This document shows positions 1 through 7,691 of a stretch of 64,000 bases of DNA, piece after piece. The notes below the pieces were generated by a model. That model saw only the letters and a program-made list of their open reading frames with translations, searched no databases and was not told where the DNA came from. The position numbers and the translations under genes were made by a program. Where the stretch lies: assembly GCA_002786355.1 (NCBI GenBank), contig PGCO01000003.1:434001-498000 (forward strand). The letters are read 5' to 3'. Source of the DNA: Sediminibacterium sp. FEMGT703S (GTDB taxonomy: Bacteria > Bacteroidota > Bacteroidia > Chitinophagales > Chitinophagaceae). The first letter of the stretch is position 1. Every line of letters starts with the position of its first letter.

Positions 1-1286
1 CTCCGATGATTCATTAATTGATTGGGAGTAATGAACGACTTGTATTGATACAGCTGTTGATTTACGCTGATTCCTGCATTAACTAATAGTTGTTGAATTG
101 GCCTAAAGCTCAATTGAGAAAATACAAATCCTTGTTGTACAAAAATTAAATCATCGGCAAATAAATTTCCAGCAACACCCTTGTTGTTAGAATAATTTTT
201 TATGGCAGATCGATTAATCATCCATTCAACACCTGAAATCCATTTCAATGATTTTACATTAGCCAATGGCTGATAAGCTACTTGAACCCCTGCCGAACCA
301 TTCCACTCATTTCTGACTTCGTAATTGGTAATGAATGGATTGGTAAATTGGGTATGATTGATTGAAACAAAACTCTTTATCATTACTGTTTGACTAGCTT
401 GAAACTGGTCTTGCACACCAGCCCATACTGTATTGTTTTGAATAGAAGCATTTTGTTCTATTGCGCTAGGTAATGTAGCCGTGGCTTGCCTTGACAAACG
501 CGGATTTAAGCGCATTTGCATTTCAGTAATTCCCCCTGGAGTTTGATAATTTAAGCGGGTATAGAAAAAACCAGTTTTAACGATATGTTTTGCTCTTTTC
601 AATTGCGTTTGCCAAAATACTCCAGTTCTATTTAAAGCGGAATGATTTCGGTATCCATCAGATTGTAATCGATGGAATTGCAAACCCGAAGTAAATTGTT
701 TATTACTATGATTGGTAGTTAATTGTTGTTGATTGTACCCATATGATCCTCCTGTAAATTCAAGTGAAATAGAGCGTTTTTTTTCTGAAGAAAATGAAGC
801 AGATTGTCCCATTAAAAATACGCCACCCGTACCTGCGCCATACATACTAGATGCAGGGCCTTTTGCGATCTCCATCTGATCAATAGAAGCGGGGTTAATT
901 AAATTCAAATATGTATTTCCAGTGGCATCAGAAAAAGGGATTTCATTCCAGTAAACTTTTACATTCCTGATACCAAAAGGAGAACGTAATAGGCTACCCC
1001 TAACTGATAAACGATAACTTCCGGGAGACCTTTCTTCCATTCGAACACCTGCAACCATATTAATGGCTGGTAAAATAGAAGCAGGTGAAAACTGCAAAAA
1101 ATCTTTCTTTCGTACAAGTGCTAAAGCTGCAGGTAATTCCTTCCACTTTACATTACTATTAAAAGCTGTAACAACTACATCTTTCAATGGTAATTCACTA
1201 TTAATAGTAGAGTCTTGCCCTTGGGCAAATACACTAAACAGCAAAAAATGGCAAAGTATAAATACTTTAATTGAAGGTTTAGGCAT
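1..1286 (-). CDS. TonB-dependent outer-membrane receptor, 3' end outside the window
   Basis: Reading leftwards from an ATG at 1284-1286, an open frame runs off the left edge (428 codons visible). It starts with a hydrophobic signal peptide ending near 'VFAQG', followed at once by a 'LKDVVVTA' segment and a plug domain (VAGVRMEERSPGSYRLSVRG, then 'QMEIAKGPASSMYGAGTGG'), the classic TonB receptor plug. There is no N-terminal carboxypeptidase-like domain, unlike the receptor at 2440-5406. The visible part then continues as beta-barrel strands. It is an outer-membrane, TonB-energised importer; the substrate cannot be told from this sequence. It lies 58 bp downstream of pdhB on the same strand, with a hairpin in between, so it could be read through from pdhB or have its own unseen promoter. 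Type is certain, substrate unknown. Confidence 0.9.
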   Translation of the reverse strand, partial: MPKPSIKVFILCHFLLFSVFAQGQDSTINSELPLKDVVVTAFNSNVKWKELPAALALVRKKDFLQFSPASILPAINMVAGVRMEERSPGSYRLSVRGSLLRSPFGIRNVKVYWNEIPFSDATGNTYLNLINPASIDQMEIAKGPASSMYGAGTGGVFLMGQSASFSSEKKRSISLEFTGGSYGYNQQQLTTNHSNKQFTSGLQFHRLQSDGYRNHSALNRTGVFWQTQLKRAKHIVKTGFFYTRLNYQTPGGITEMQMRLNPRLSRQATATLPSAIEQNASIQNNTVWAGVQDQFQASQTVMIKSFVSINHTQFTNPFITNYEVRNEWNGSAGVQVAYQPLANVKSLKWISGVEWMINRSAIKNYSNNKGVAGNLFADDLIFVQQGFVFSQLSFRPIQQLLVNAGISVNQQLYQYKSFITPNQLMNHR

Positions 1287-1300
1287 CTTGCTATTAAACA

Positions 1301-1328
1301 GCAAAGCCCGAATATCTTCGGGCTTTGC
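1301..1328 (-). terminator. Perfect 12-bp hairpin after pdhB
   Basis: GCAAAGCCCGAA, loop of four, TTCGGGCTTTGC. It lies 16 bp past the pdhB stop codon. The T-tract on the minus strand is poor (TGTTTAATAG), so termination may be partial. The downstream receptor ATG is only 14 nt past the stem. Confidence 0.65.
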
Positions 1329-1344
1329 AATGATCAAAATAAAT

Positions 1345-2331
1345 TTATTTTTTCATGTACATCACTTCCTTTACTAACTTAACAGTTCGAGTAATATCAG
1401 GAATGGCTAAAGCCGTTAAGTTTGGTGCATAGTGCATAGGAGCATCAGCACTGGTAATTCTTCTAATTGGAGCATCTAAATAATCGAAACCCTCTTTTTG
1501 AATACGATAACTAATTTCAGAAGAAATAGAAGCAAATGGCCATTGTTCTTCTACAATAACCAAACGATTGGTTTTTTTAACACTTTCAAGTATAGTCATC
1601 CAATCTAATGGTCGTATGGTTCTTAAATCAATTACTTCGGCACTAACACCTTCTTTTGCTAATTCTTCAGCAGCACCTAATGCAACTTTCATCATTTTAT
1701 TGAAAGAAACAATGGTTACATCTGTACCTTGTCTTTTTACATCTGCTTTGCCTAATGGAATATAGTATTCCTCATCTGGAACATCTGATTTGTCTCCATA
1801 CATCACTTCGCTTTCCATAAACATTACTGGATCTTCTTCAAAACGGATTGCTTGCTTAAGAAGACCCTTTGCATCGTATCCATTAGAAGGAGAAACCACT
1901 TTTAAACCAGGAATATTTGCATAATAACTTTCAAAAGCAGTTGAGTGTTGAGCCCCCAATTGTCCTGCACTACCATTAGGCCCTCTAAATACAATTGGAC
2001 AACCAATTTGGCCACCACTCATTGCTAACATTTTAGAAGCGGTGTTGAGTATTTGATCCATCGCTAATACAGCAAAATTCCAAGTCATAAATTCTACAAT
2101 AGGTCTAAGCCCATTTTGTGCTGCACCAACTGCAACTGCAGTAAAACCAAGTTCTGCAATAGGTGTGTCAATTACACGCTTATCGCCAAACTCTGCCAGC
2201 ATACCCTGACTTACTTTATACGCACCATTATATTGCGCCACTTCTTCCCCCATTAAAAAGACTTTCTCGTCTCTTCTCATTTCTTCACTCATTGCTTCCC
2301 GAAGGGCTTCTCTAAACGCTATTGAACGCAT
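1345..2331 (-). CDS. pdhB: Pyruvate dehydrogenase E1 component, beta subunit
   Basis: 328 aa, the usual length for the separate beta subunit of the alpha2beta2-type E1 of 2-oxo acid dehydrogenase complexes. It carries the transketolase-like pyrimidine-binding region at the N-terminus (GEEVAQYNGAYKVS, 'DTPIAELGFTAVAVGAA') and the transketolase C-terminal domain from about residue 200 ('VIDLRTIRPLDWMTILESVK', 'VEEQWPFASISSEI'). With E1 alpha it decarboxylates pyruvate on thiamine diphosphate and reductively acetylates the E2 lipoyl domain in the cytoplasm. A branched-chain 2-oxo acid E1 beta is the main alternative; the sequence looks like the pyruvate form. The E1 alpha gene is not in the window. 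A well-matched promoter lies just upstream. Confidence 0.93.
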   Translation of the reverse strand: MRSIAFREALREAMSEEMRRDEKVFLMGEEVAQYNGAYKVSQGMLAEFGDKRVIDTPIAELGFTAVAVGAAQNGLRPIVEFMTWNFAVLAMDQILNTASKMLAMSGGQIGCPIVFRGPNGSAGQLGAQHSTAFESYYANIPGLKVVSPSNGYDAKGLLKQAIRFEEDPVMFMESEVMYGDKSDVPDEEYYIPLGKADVKRQGTDVTIVSFNKMMKVALGAAEELAKEGVSAEVIDLRTIRPLDWMTILESVKKTNRLVIVEEQWPFASISSEISYRIQKEGFDYLDAPIRRITSADAPMHYAPNLTALAIPDITRTVKLVKEVMYMKK

Positions 2332-2354
2332 AATCAGTTATTTTAAAATGTGCA

Positions 2355-2386
2355 CAAAAATAGAAGATAAACCCATATAAATCAAA
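2355..2386 (-). promoter_or_regulatory. Promoter of pdhB (Bacteroidota sigma-A type)
   Basis: On the minus strand: -33 TTTG (2386-2383), 20-bp spacer, -7 TATTTTTG (2362-2355), an exact match to TAnnTTTG. The predicted start is about 19 nt upstream of the pdhB ATG. The TTTG is formed by the last T's of the preceding terminator's T-run plus the next G. Confidence 0.55.
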
Positions 2387-2416
2387 AAACCCCTCCCGAG
2401 TTTTACTCAAGAGGGG
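2384..2416 (-). terminator. Intrinsic terminator of the TonB receptor gene 2440-5406
   Basis: Minus strand: CCCCTC..GAGT-loop-ACTC..GAGGGG stem followed by six T's. It lies 24 bp after the receptor stop codon. Confidence 0.85.
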
Positions 2417-2439
2417 TATTTATATTTTGGAACCACTAG

Positions 2440-5406
2440 TTAAAATACATTCCAACCAAAGCTCACATAGTATAAGCCTCCAATTTGTACGTTACCAAAA
2501 CCATTGGTATAGTATTTATTGAAGATATTGGTACCACCAACTTTAATTAGAGATTTAACAGCAGGTAATTTGTAGCTAATCATTGCATCCATTGTAGAAT
2601 AAGAAGGAACTTCTCCTACCGCAAATGTACCTTCATAGATAAAGCTATCTACCCATCTGTAAGTAACATTAAATCCAAATCTGTTGTCTTTACCAAAGCC
2701 GTTATTAGCAAAACCTGCATTGAAACGGTACTTAGGTGTGTTGAAATAAGAAACAAATCCAACAGGTAATTCACCAATTACATCAGAATATAAGTTAGCA
2801 TTCACAGAGAAGTTCTTAGGCAATAAATATTCCAAAGAAGCACCCCAACCTTTTACATCTACAGTACCTGGAGCATTTACAGAAATGCTATAAGCAATTC
2901 TAGTATTCGCATTTAATACATTCAATGGGCTAGGAGGTAATCCTGCTCTCGCTTGAATTACAGTTACTCCACTTAAGAAATCTCTGTAACGAGCTTGGTA
3001 AGCATATACGTCAATTAATAAACGCTTTCCAATTAAGCCCTTATAACCAACTTCAAATGAAGTAGTAGACTCTGGTTTAAACTCACCAAATTGTTGTTGT
3101 TGCAATAATCCAGGGTTTGGAGCACCTGCTAATGCACTTGCACCAAATGCTTGAACACTGGCTAATGTGTACGCTGGGTTACCATTGAAATTATAGAAAT
3201 CTCTTAATTCAGGCAAACCTCCCATCAAACGTGTACCACCACCAACAAGTAAGTTGATCCACTGATTTTGTGTAGTAGGGAAACGATAAGCTGTTTGATA
3301 AGAGAAACGTAAATTATGATCCTGTGCTAGTTTGATTACAGCAGAAACTCTTGGTGTAAAGCGACCTTTAAAGTTGGTATTCTTGTCGTAACGACCAGAA
3401 GCAGTGATCTTTAAACGATCTCCAAACATTTTTTGAGAAATCTGCAAATAAGCACCCATTTCATTAATATTGATAGGACCTGCAGTATCAGCAAACAATG
3501 TACCTTGAGAATTAAGGCTGAATTGACGGAAATTACCACCAATCATTACATCAGTTCCTTTTTCAGTTAGGCCTAAATCATCAGATAAATTGTACTGGCC
3601 TTCGATACTTTTTAGGGTAGTTCTATCTAAAAACAAACCACCACCCTGAGAAATTGGGGTTCCAGCAATTTGTTGGAATAATGGATTGTTACCGATAAAT
3701 CCGGTAGGTCTTCCAGCATCAGCAACATTTCTTGCAGCATTTAAAATATTCATTCTATTCGCTGAAACTATACCAGGAGCAGCAGCCTGTGCAGCAGCCA
3801 TAGCGGCTGAAGGTGTTAAACCAGCTCCTAAACCAGCAGCATAGCCAGAAGCAAGTGCCCCTATATAAGTACCAACAGCACCACTAGTAGGACTACCCAC
3901 TGTAGCTCCTACAAACTGAGGGAACCATTGTGTAGCACTAGGCTTCCAAGCTTCATTAAATAAACGAGCAGCAATAGTTGAGTTAAATGATCCACCAGAA
4001 TTTTCACGAGTTGTAAATGCCCTTACATACCAGTTTTTTGCTTTTAATTCTAGTTTGTATTGTCCCATTACAAGATCTTTCAAGGCATAACGATCGCTTC
4101 CAGTGTATACAGTATTTCCAGTTCCCCAATAAGCAGCAGCAATCGCTTCAACCTTATCAGAAATTTTGTAATGTAATGCACCACTTAATTTCACATTCAA
4201 AGTTGTTGGATCAACTACTTGATTTTCATTGTATCCTGTTCTTGAAACAAATAATGGAGAGTTAGCAAATGATCCTAAAACAGCTGAAGAAGGAATTGGA
4301 ATTGGAGAGGTAATACCAGGAAAAGTTCCTACTGGTAATAAACCTAAGAAAGGATTACCAGCAATTACACCTCCGAAAGCTCCACGTAAATCAGCGTTGG
4401 TTTCATCACCATAGGTGTTGATACCATCGTAGTTAGGATCTGACAAGCGAGTTCCAGGAATTACATTCCCGTTAGGACCTGCTGAAAGAGGAGCTCTTAA
4501 ATAGTTCCCATTATTATTAGCTAACCAATCCTGTGCTTGCAAGAACTGTAGATTCATTTTGTAAGCCCACTTATCATTGATCTTTTTTGCATATCGAACA
4601 CTCCAATCGTAGTATGGAGATCTAGGACGCTGAGATCCATCAACATGGTTAATACCAGATTTAATCTGGAAACTCAACCCTTGATATTTGAAAGGGCTTT
4701 TGCTGTTGATTAACAATGTACCATTGGTACCACCTGGGCCATATAATGCAGAAGATGCACCTTGTAATAATTCAATATTATCTACATCTAATTCTGTTAA
4801 ACCAATTACGTTACCAACTGCAAAATTTAAACCTGGCGCTTGGTTATCCATACCATCCACAATCTGGTTCAAACGAGTGTTACCACTGCTATTGAAACCA
4901 CGAGTACCCACACTCGTAAAAGTTAAACTAGCAGAAACAACGTCTACCCCTTTTAAGCTAGCAATCATATCATAATAATTAGCAGCAGGAGTATTACGGA
5001 TCGCTGCAGCACTAATTCTTTCGATAGATACCGGAGATTCTAATATTCTTTCAGGTACTCTTGAAGCGGATACAACAATCTCATCTCCTAAAGTAAATGC
5101 AGTTTCTAATTCTACAACTACATCTTGATTGTTATCCTTTATTGCTATTTCTTTTGCAGCATAACCTACAGATGAAATAACTAAAGTAAATGGAAGTTTC
5201 TGAACAGTAGAGAACTTGAAATTTCCTTTGTCATCTGTGTATGTACCTGCGGCACCTCCTTTAACAGAAATAGAAACAGCAGATAAAGCTTCTTTCGTTT
5301 TTCCGTTCTTAACACTGCCTGAAACGGTTGTCTGTTGAGCCATTACTGAAATACTCAATAAAAGCGCAAAGAAAGACAGACCGAAATGGGTTAATAGTCT
5401 TCTCAT
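2440..5406 (-). CDS. TonB-dependent receptor with carboxypeptidase-regulatory-like domain
   Basis: 988 aa. A signal peptide (residues 1-23, ending VMAQQ) is followed by a CarboxypepD-regulatory-like beta-sandwich (about 26-100), a TonB-box-like 'DEIVVSASR', the plug (about 112-240, with 'ELLQGASSALYGPGGTNGTL') and a 22-strand-type barrel ending in a terminal Phe, as expected for BAM-assembled barrels. The overall build resembles SusC/RagA receptors, but no SusD-like lipoprotein lies beside it, so glycan import is not supported. One extracellular or loop segment near residues 505-545 is strikingly Ala/Gly-rich. The gene is monocistronic, with its own terminator, and is divergent from purC. Substrate unknown. 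Confidence 0.92.
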   Translation of the reverse strand: MRRLLTHFGLSFFALLLSISVMAQQTTVSGSVKNGKTKEALSAVSISVKGGAAGTYTDDKGNFKFSTVQKLPFTLVISSVGYAAKEIAIKDNNQDVVVELETAFTLGDEIVVSASRVPERILESPVSIERISAAAIRNTPAANYYDMIASLKGVDVVSASLTFTSVGTRGFNSSGNTRLNQIVDGMDNQAPGLNFAVGNVIGLTELDVDNIELLQGASSALYGPGGTNGTLLINSKSPFKYQGLSFQIKSGINHVDGSQRPRSPYYDWSVRYAKKINDKWAYKMNLQFLQAQDWLANNNGNYLRAPLSAGPNGNVIPGTRLSDPNYDGINTYGDETNADLRGAFGGVIAGNPFLGLLPVGTFPGITSPIPIPSSAVLGSFANSPLFVSRTGYNENQVVDPTTLNVKLSGALHYKISDKVEAIAAAYWGTGNTVYTGSDRYALKDLVMGQYKLELKAKNWYVRAFTTRENSGGSFNSTIAARLFNEAWKPSATQWFPQFVGATVGSPTSGAVGTYIGALASGYAAGLGAGLTPSAAMAAAQAAAPGIVSANRMNILNAARNVADAGRPTGFIGNNPLFQQIAGTPISQGGGLFLDRTTLKSIEGQYNLSDDLGLTEKGTDVMIGGNFRQFSLNSQGTLFADTAGPININEMGAYLQISQKMFGDRLKITASGRYDKNTNFKGRFTPRVSAVIKLAQDHNLRFSYQTAYRFPTTQNQWINLLVGGGTRLMGGLPELRDFYNFNGNPAYTLASVQAFGASALAGAPNPGLLQQQQFGEFKPESTTSFEVGYKGLIGKRLLIDVYAYQARYRDFLSGVTVIQARAGLPPSPLNVLNANTRIAYSISVNAPGTVDVKGWGASLEYLLPKNFSVNANLYSDVIGELPVGFVSYFNTPKYRFNAGFANNGFGKDNRFGFNVTYRWVDSFIYEGTFAVGEVPSYSTMDAMISYKLPAVKSLIKVGGTNIFNKYYTNGFGNVQIGGLYYVSFGWNVF

Positions 5407-5540
5407 AATGGCAATTTTAGTTTAAATTGTATGGCAAAATAGTATATGTTAAGTACTTGTAAAAATTTAATTTATTAGATGGATGAAGTTATTGTGGACA
5501 AAATTTACAGAGTAAGGTAGGTTTTAGGGAGCGGGATAAT

Positions 5541-5548
5541 TAATTTTG
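5541..5548 (+). promoter_or_regulatory. -7 element of purC, almost touching the start codon
   Basis: TAATTTTG matches TAnnTTTG exactly and ends 4 nt before the purC ATG. A weak -33 (TTTTAG, 5522-5527) sits about 15 bp upstream. With usual Bacteroidota spacing, transcription would start at or next to the A of the ATG, giving a leaderless mRNA. Confidence 0.4.
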
Positions 5549-5552
5549 ACCG

Positions 5553-6485
5553 ATGGCACAGTATCAATTCCCCCAACAAACAGGTTTTTATAAAGGAAAA
5601 GTAAGAGATGTTTATGCTATAGGAGCTAACTGGCTTGTAATGGTAGCAAGCGATCGAATCTCGGCATTTGACGTTATTTTGCCTCGCACCATACCCTACA
5701 AAGGACAGGTATTAAATCAAATTGCGGCCTATATGCTACAAAGAACCGCTGATATTTGTCCAAATTGGTTACATAGCTGTCCGGCCCCTAATGTTTCGAT
5801 AGGACAAAAATGTGAGCCTTTTAAAATCGAAATGGTGGTTAGGGGAAATTTAGTTGGGCATGCATGGAGAACTTACCAATCTGGCCAAAGAACTATTTGT
5901 GGCGTTGAAATGCCCGAAGGATTAAAAGAAAACGACTTCTTCCCAACCCCATTAATTACACCTTCTACCAAAGCAGCTGAAGGTCACGACGAAGATATTT
6001 CTAAGGAAGAAATTATTAAAGGGGGATTAGCAACCGCCGAAGAGTGGGAAACACTAGAAAAATACACAAGGGCTTTGTTTGAAAGAGGAAAACAAATTGC
6101 AGCAGAGAGAGGACTTATATTGGCAGATACTAAATATGAATTTGGTAAACTAAATGGAACCATCTATTTAATGGATGAAATACATACCCCAGATTCCTCT
6201 AGATATTTTTATGCAGATCATTTTGAAGAGCGTCAACTAACAGGGGAAAGACAAAAACAATTGAGCAAAGAATTTGTACGTGAATGGTTAATAGCCAACA
6301 ACTTCATGGGCAAGGAAGGTCAAGTGGTACCAACAATGACAGATGAGTGGGTAGACACCATCAGCAAAAGGTATATTGAACTTTACGAAAAAGTAATTGG
6401 AGAAACTTTTGTTCCAGAAGACCTAACTGAAGAAGCTACTTTTTCAGCTATTAACAAAGCATTAGAAAACATAGCAGCCCTTTAA
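5553..6485 (+). CDS. purC: Phosphoribosylaminoimidazole-succinocarboxamide synthase (SAICAR synthetase)
   Basis: 310 aa, the long bacterial/yeast-like form. It ligates aspartate to CAIR with ATP in purine biosynthesis (cytosol). Recognisable blocks are the N-terminal 'GKVRDVY', '[12 protein letters not shown]', '[14 protein letters not shown]' and '[11 protein letters not shown]', which form the ATP and substrate pocket. An in-frame TGA lies two codons before the ATG, so 5553 is the first possible start. There is no Shine-Dalgarno sequence, and a -7 box is placed so that the message may be leaderless. The gene converges on trhO with a single base between the two stop codons, leaving no room for a terminator. 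Confidence 0.96.
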   Translation: MAQYQFPQQTGFYKGKVRDVYAIGANWLVMVASDRISAFDVILPRTIPYKGQVLNQIAAYMLQRTADICPNWLHSCPAPNVSIGQKCEPFKIEMVVRGNLVGHAWRTYQSGQRTICGVEMPEGLKENDFFPTPLITPSTKAAEGHDEDISKEEIIKGGLATAEEWETLEKYTRALFERGKQIAAERGLILADTKYEFGKLNGTIYLMDEIHTPDSSRYFYADHFEERQLTGERQKQLSKEFVREWLIANNFMGKEGQVVPTMTDEWVDTISKRYIELYEKVIGETFVPEDLTEEATFSAINKALENIAAL

Positions 6486-6486
6486 A

Positions 6487-7584
6487 TTAAATTGGGCTGC
6501 CTGCCGCTTTTTTAGCTTGAACAATTTCATCCAAACGGGGCCTTATTCTCGCACTGCTTTTATTGAAAATATTTTGCCCCTTATCAATCCCTTTTCTTAT
6601 TTGTGCTTGACGCTCAGCAGGCATATGGATAGTGTCTTTACATTCTGTACTGCAACAACCCTCGAATTGTTTAGCACAGATTTCGCATTGAATAAATAAT
6701 AAATGACATCCATCATTCTTACAATTGGTATGGGTATCACATACTGCACCACATTGATGACAGTGTGCAATGATATCAGGAGTAATACGTTCGCCCAGGC
6801 GATCATCAAACACAAAATTTTTCCCAATAAACTTAGGTTCTAATTGCTGTCGCTTAATTTCATTGGCATAATGAATGATTCCACCTTCTAAATGGTATAC
6901 ATTTTCGAATCCTTGATGCAACATATATGCACTAGCTTTTTCACAACGAATACCCCCTGTGCAATACATAACCACATTCTTATCTTCTTTTCCATGAAGC
7001 ATATCAACAGCCATGGGTAATTGTTCTCTAAAAGTGTCAGAAGGAATTTCTAATGCGTTTGCAAAATGCCCCACTTCATACTCATAATGATTGCGCATAT
7101 CAATCACAATCGTATTTGGATCATTGAGCATTTCATTCATCTGAGCAGCATTTAAGTACTTCCCTTTTTTCTCCATAGAAAAGTTAGGATCATCAATCCC
7201 ATCTGCAACTATTTTTTCGCGGACTTTAATTTTCAGTACCCAGAAACTTTTTCCCTGAAGCAAAGGGTCGTTCAAACCCATTGGGTCTTCTACTGCAATA
7301 TTTAAGCGCAAATTTTTTAACCCAGGAATTGAATCCATGATTAATTTAAAATCGTCCATATAATGGGATGGGACGCTTATTTGTGCGTTAATCCCTTCTT
7401 TAGCAATATATATCCTCCCAAATACTTGAATGGCATTGAGCCGCTTGTATAAACTATCTCTAAATTCCTGAGGATTTTGAATTGGAAAATACTGATAAAA
7501 ACTAATAGTAGTTCTCTTGAACGTTTCTTTCATTAAACGCTTTTTCAGCTCCAGATTGGAGACGCGATTGTGTAACACTGCCAT
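6487..7584 (-). CDS. trhO: tRNA uridine(34) hydroxylase TrhO (rhodanese family)
   Basis: 365 aa from the ATG at 7584, where the family's usual 'MAVLHNRVS' N-terminus begins. A longer frame starting at 7659 would begin at or before the predicted transcription start. The N-terminal acylphosphatase-like domain (about 20-125) is followed by a rhodanese domain (about 140-240) with the loop 'YCTGGIRC' (Cys208, Cys214). A cysteine-rich C-terminal part (many CxxC pairs, about 275-320) may bind zinc. TrhO enzymes make 5-hydroxyuridine at the wobble base of certain tRNAs, an oxygen-dependent route; this is family knowledge. The promoter overlaps the end of the upstream DUF5686 gene, and an 18-bp inverted repeat sits in the leader. 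Confidence 0.93.
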   Translation of the reverse strand: MAVLHNRVSNLELKKRLMKETFKRTTISFYQYFPIQNPQEFRDSLYKRLNAIQVFGRIYIAKEGINAQISVPSHYMDDFKLIMDSIPGLKNLRLNIAVEDPMGLNDPLLQGKSFWVLKIKVREKIVADGIDDPNFSMEKKGKYLNAAQMNEMLNDPNTIVIDMRNHYEYEVGHFANALEIPSDTFREQLPMAVDMLHGKEDKNVVMYCTGGIRCEKASAYMLHQGFENVYHLEGGIIHYANEIKRQQLEPKFIGKNFVFDDRLGERITPDIIAHCHQCGAVCDTHTNCKNDGCHLLFIQCEICAKQFEGCCSTECKDTIHMPAERQAQIRKGIDKGQNIFNKSSARIRPRLDEIVQAKKAAGSPI

Positions 7585-7598
7585 AAAATAAATTTTAG

Positions 7599-7616
7599 AC
7601 ATAGCAAATGCTATGT
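7599..7616. repeat. Perfect 8-bp inverted repeat in the trhO leader
   Basis: ACATAGCA-AA-TGCTATGT, 14 bp upstream of the trhO start codon and inside the predicted transcript. As RNA it can form a 7-bp stem with a four-base loop near the ribosome-binding region. As DNA it could be an operator. Confidence 0.5.
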
Positions 7617-7661
7617 TCCGATTAATAATGGAGCTGCTTGCAGGGCAGCCAAAATTCATTA

Positions 7662-7691
7662 CAAAATTACAAATTATCTCGCAAATGGCAA
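7662..7691 (-). promoter_or_regulatory. Promoter of trhO
   Basis: Minus strand: TTG (7691-7689), 19-bp spacer, TAATTTTG (7669-7662), an exact match to TAnnTTTG. It overlaps the last codons of the upstream gene and predicts a leader of about 70 nt before the ATG at 7584. Confidence 0.45.

Noticed and set aside
7585-7659. Longer N-terminus of TrhO
   Set aside because: The extra 25 residues do not match the family, and this frame would start at or before the predicted transcription start.
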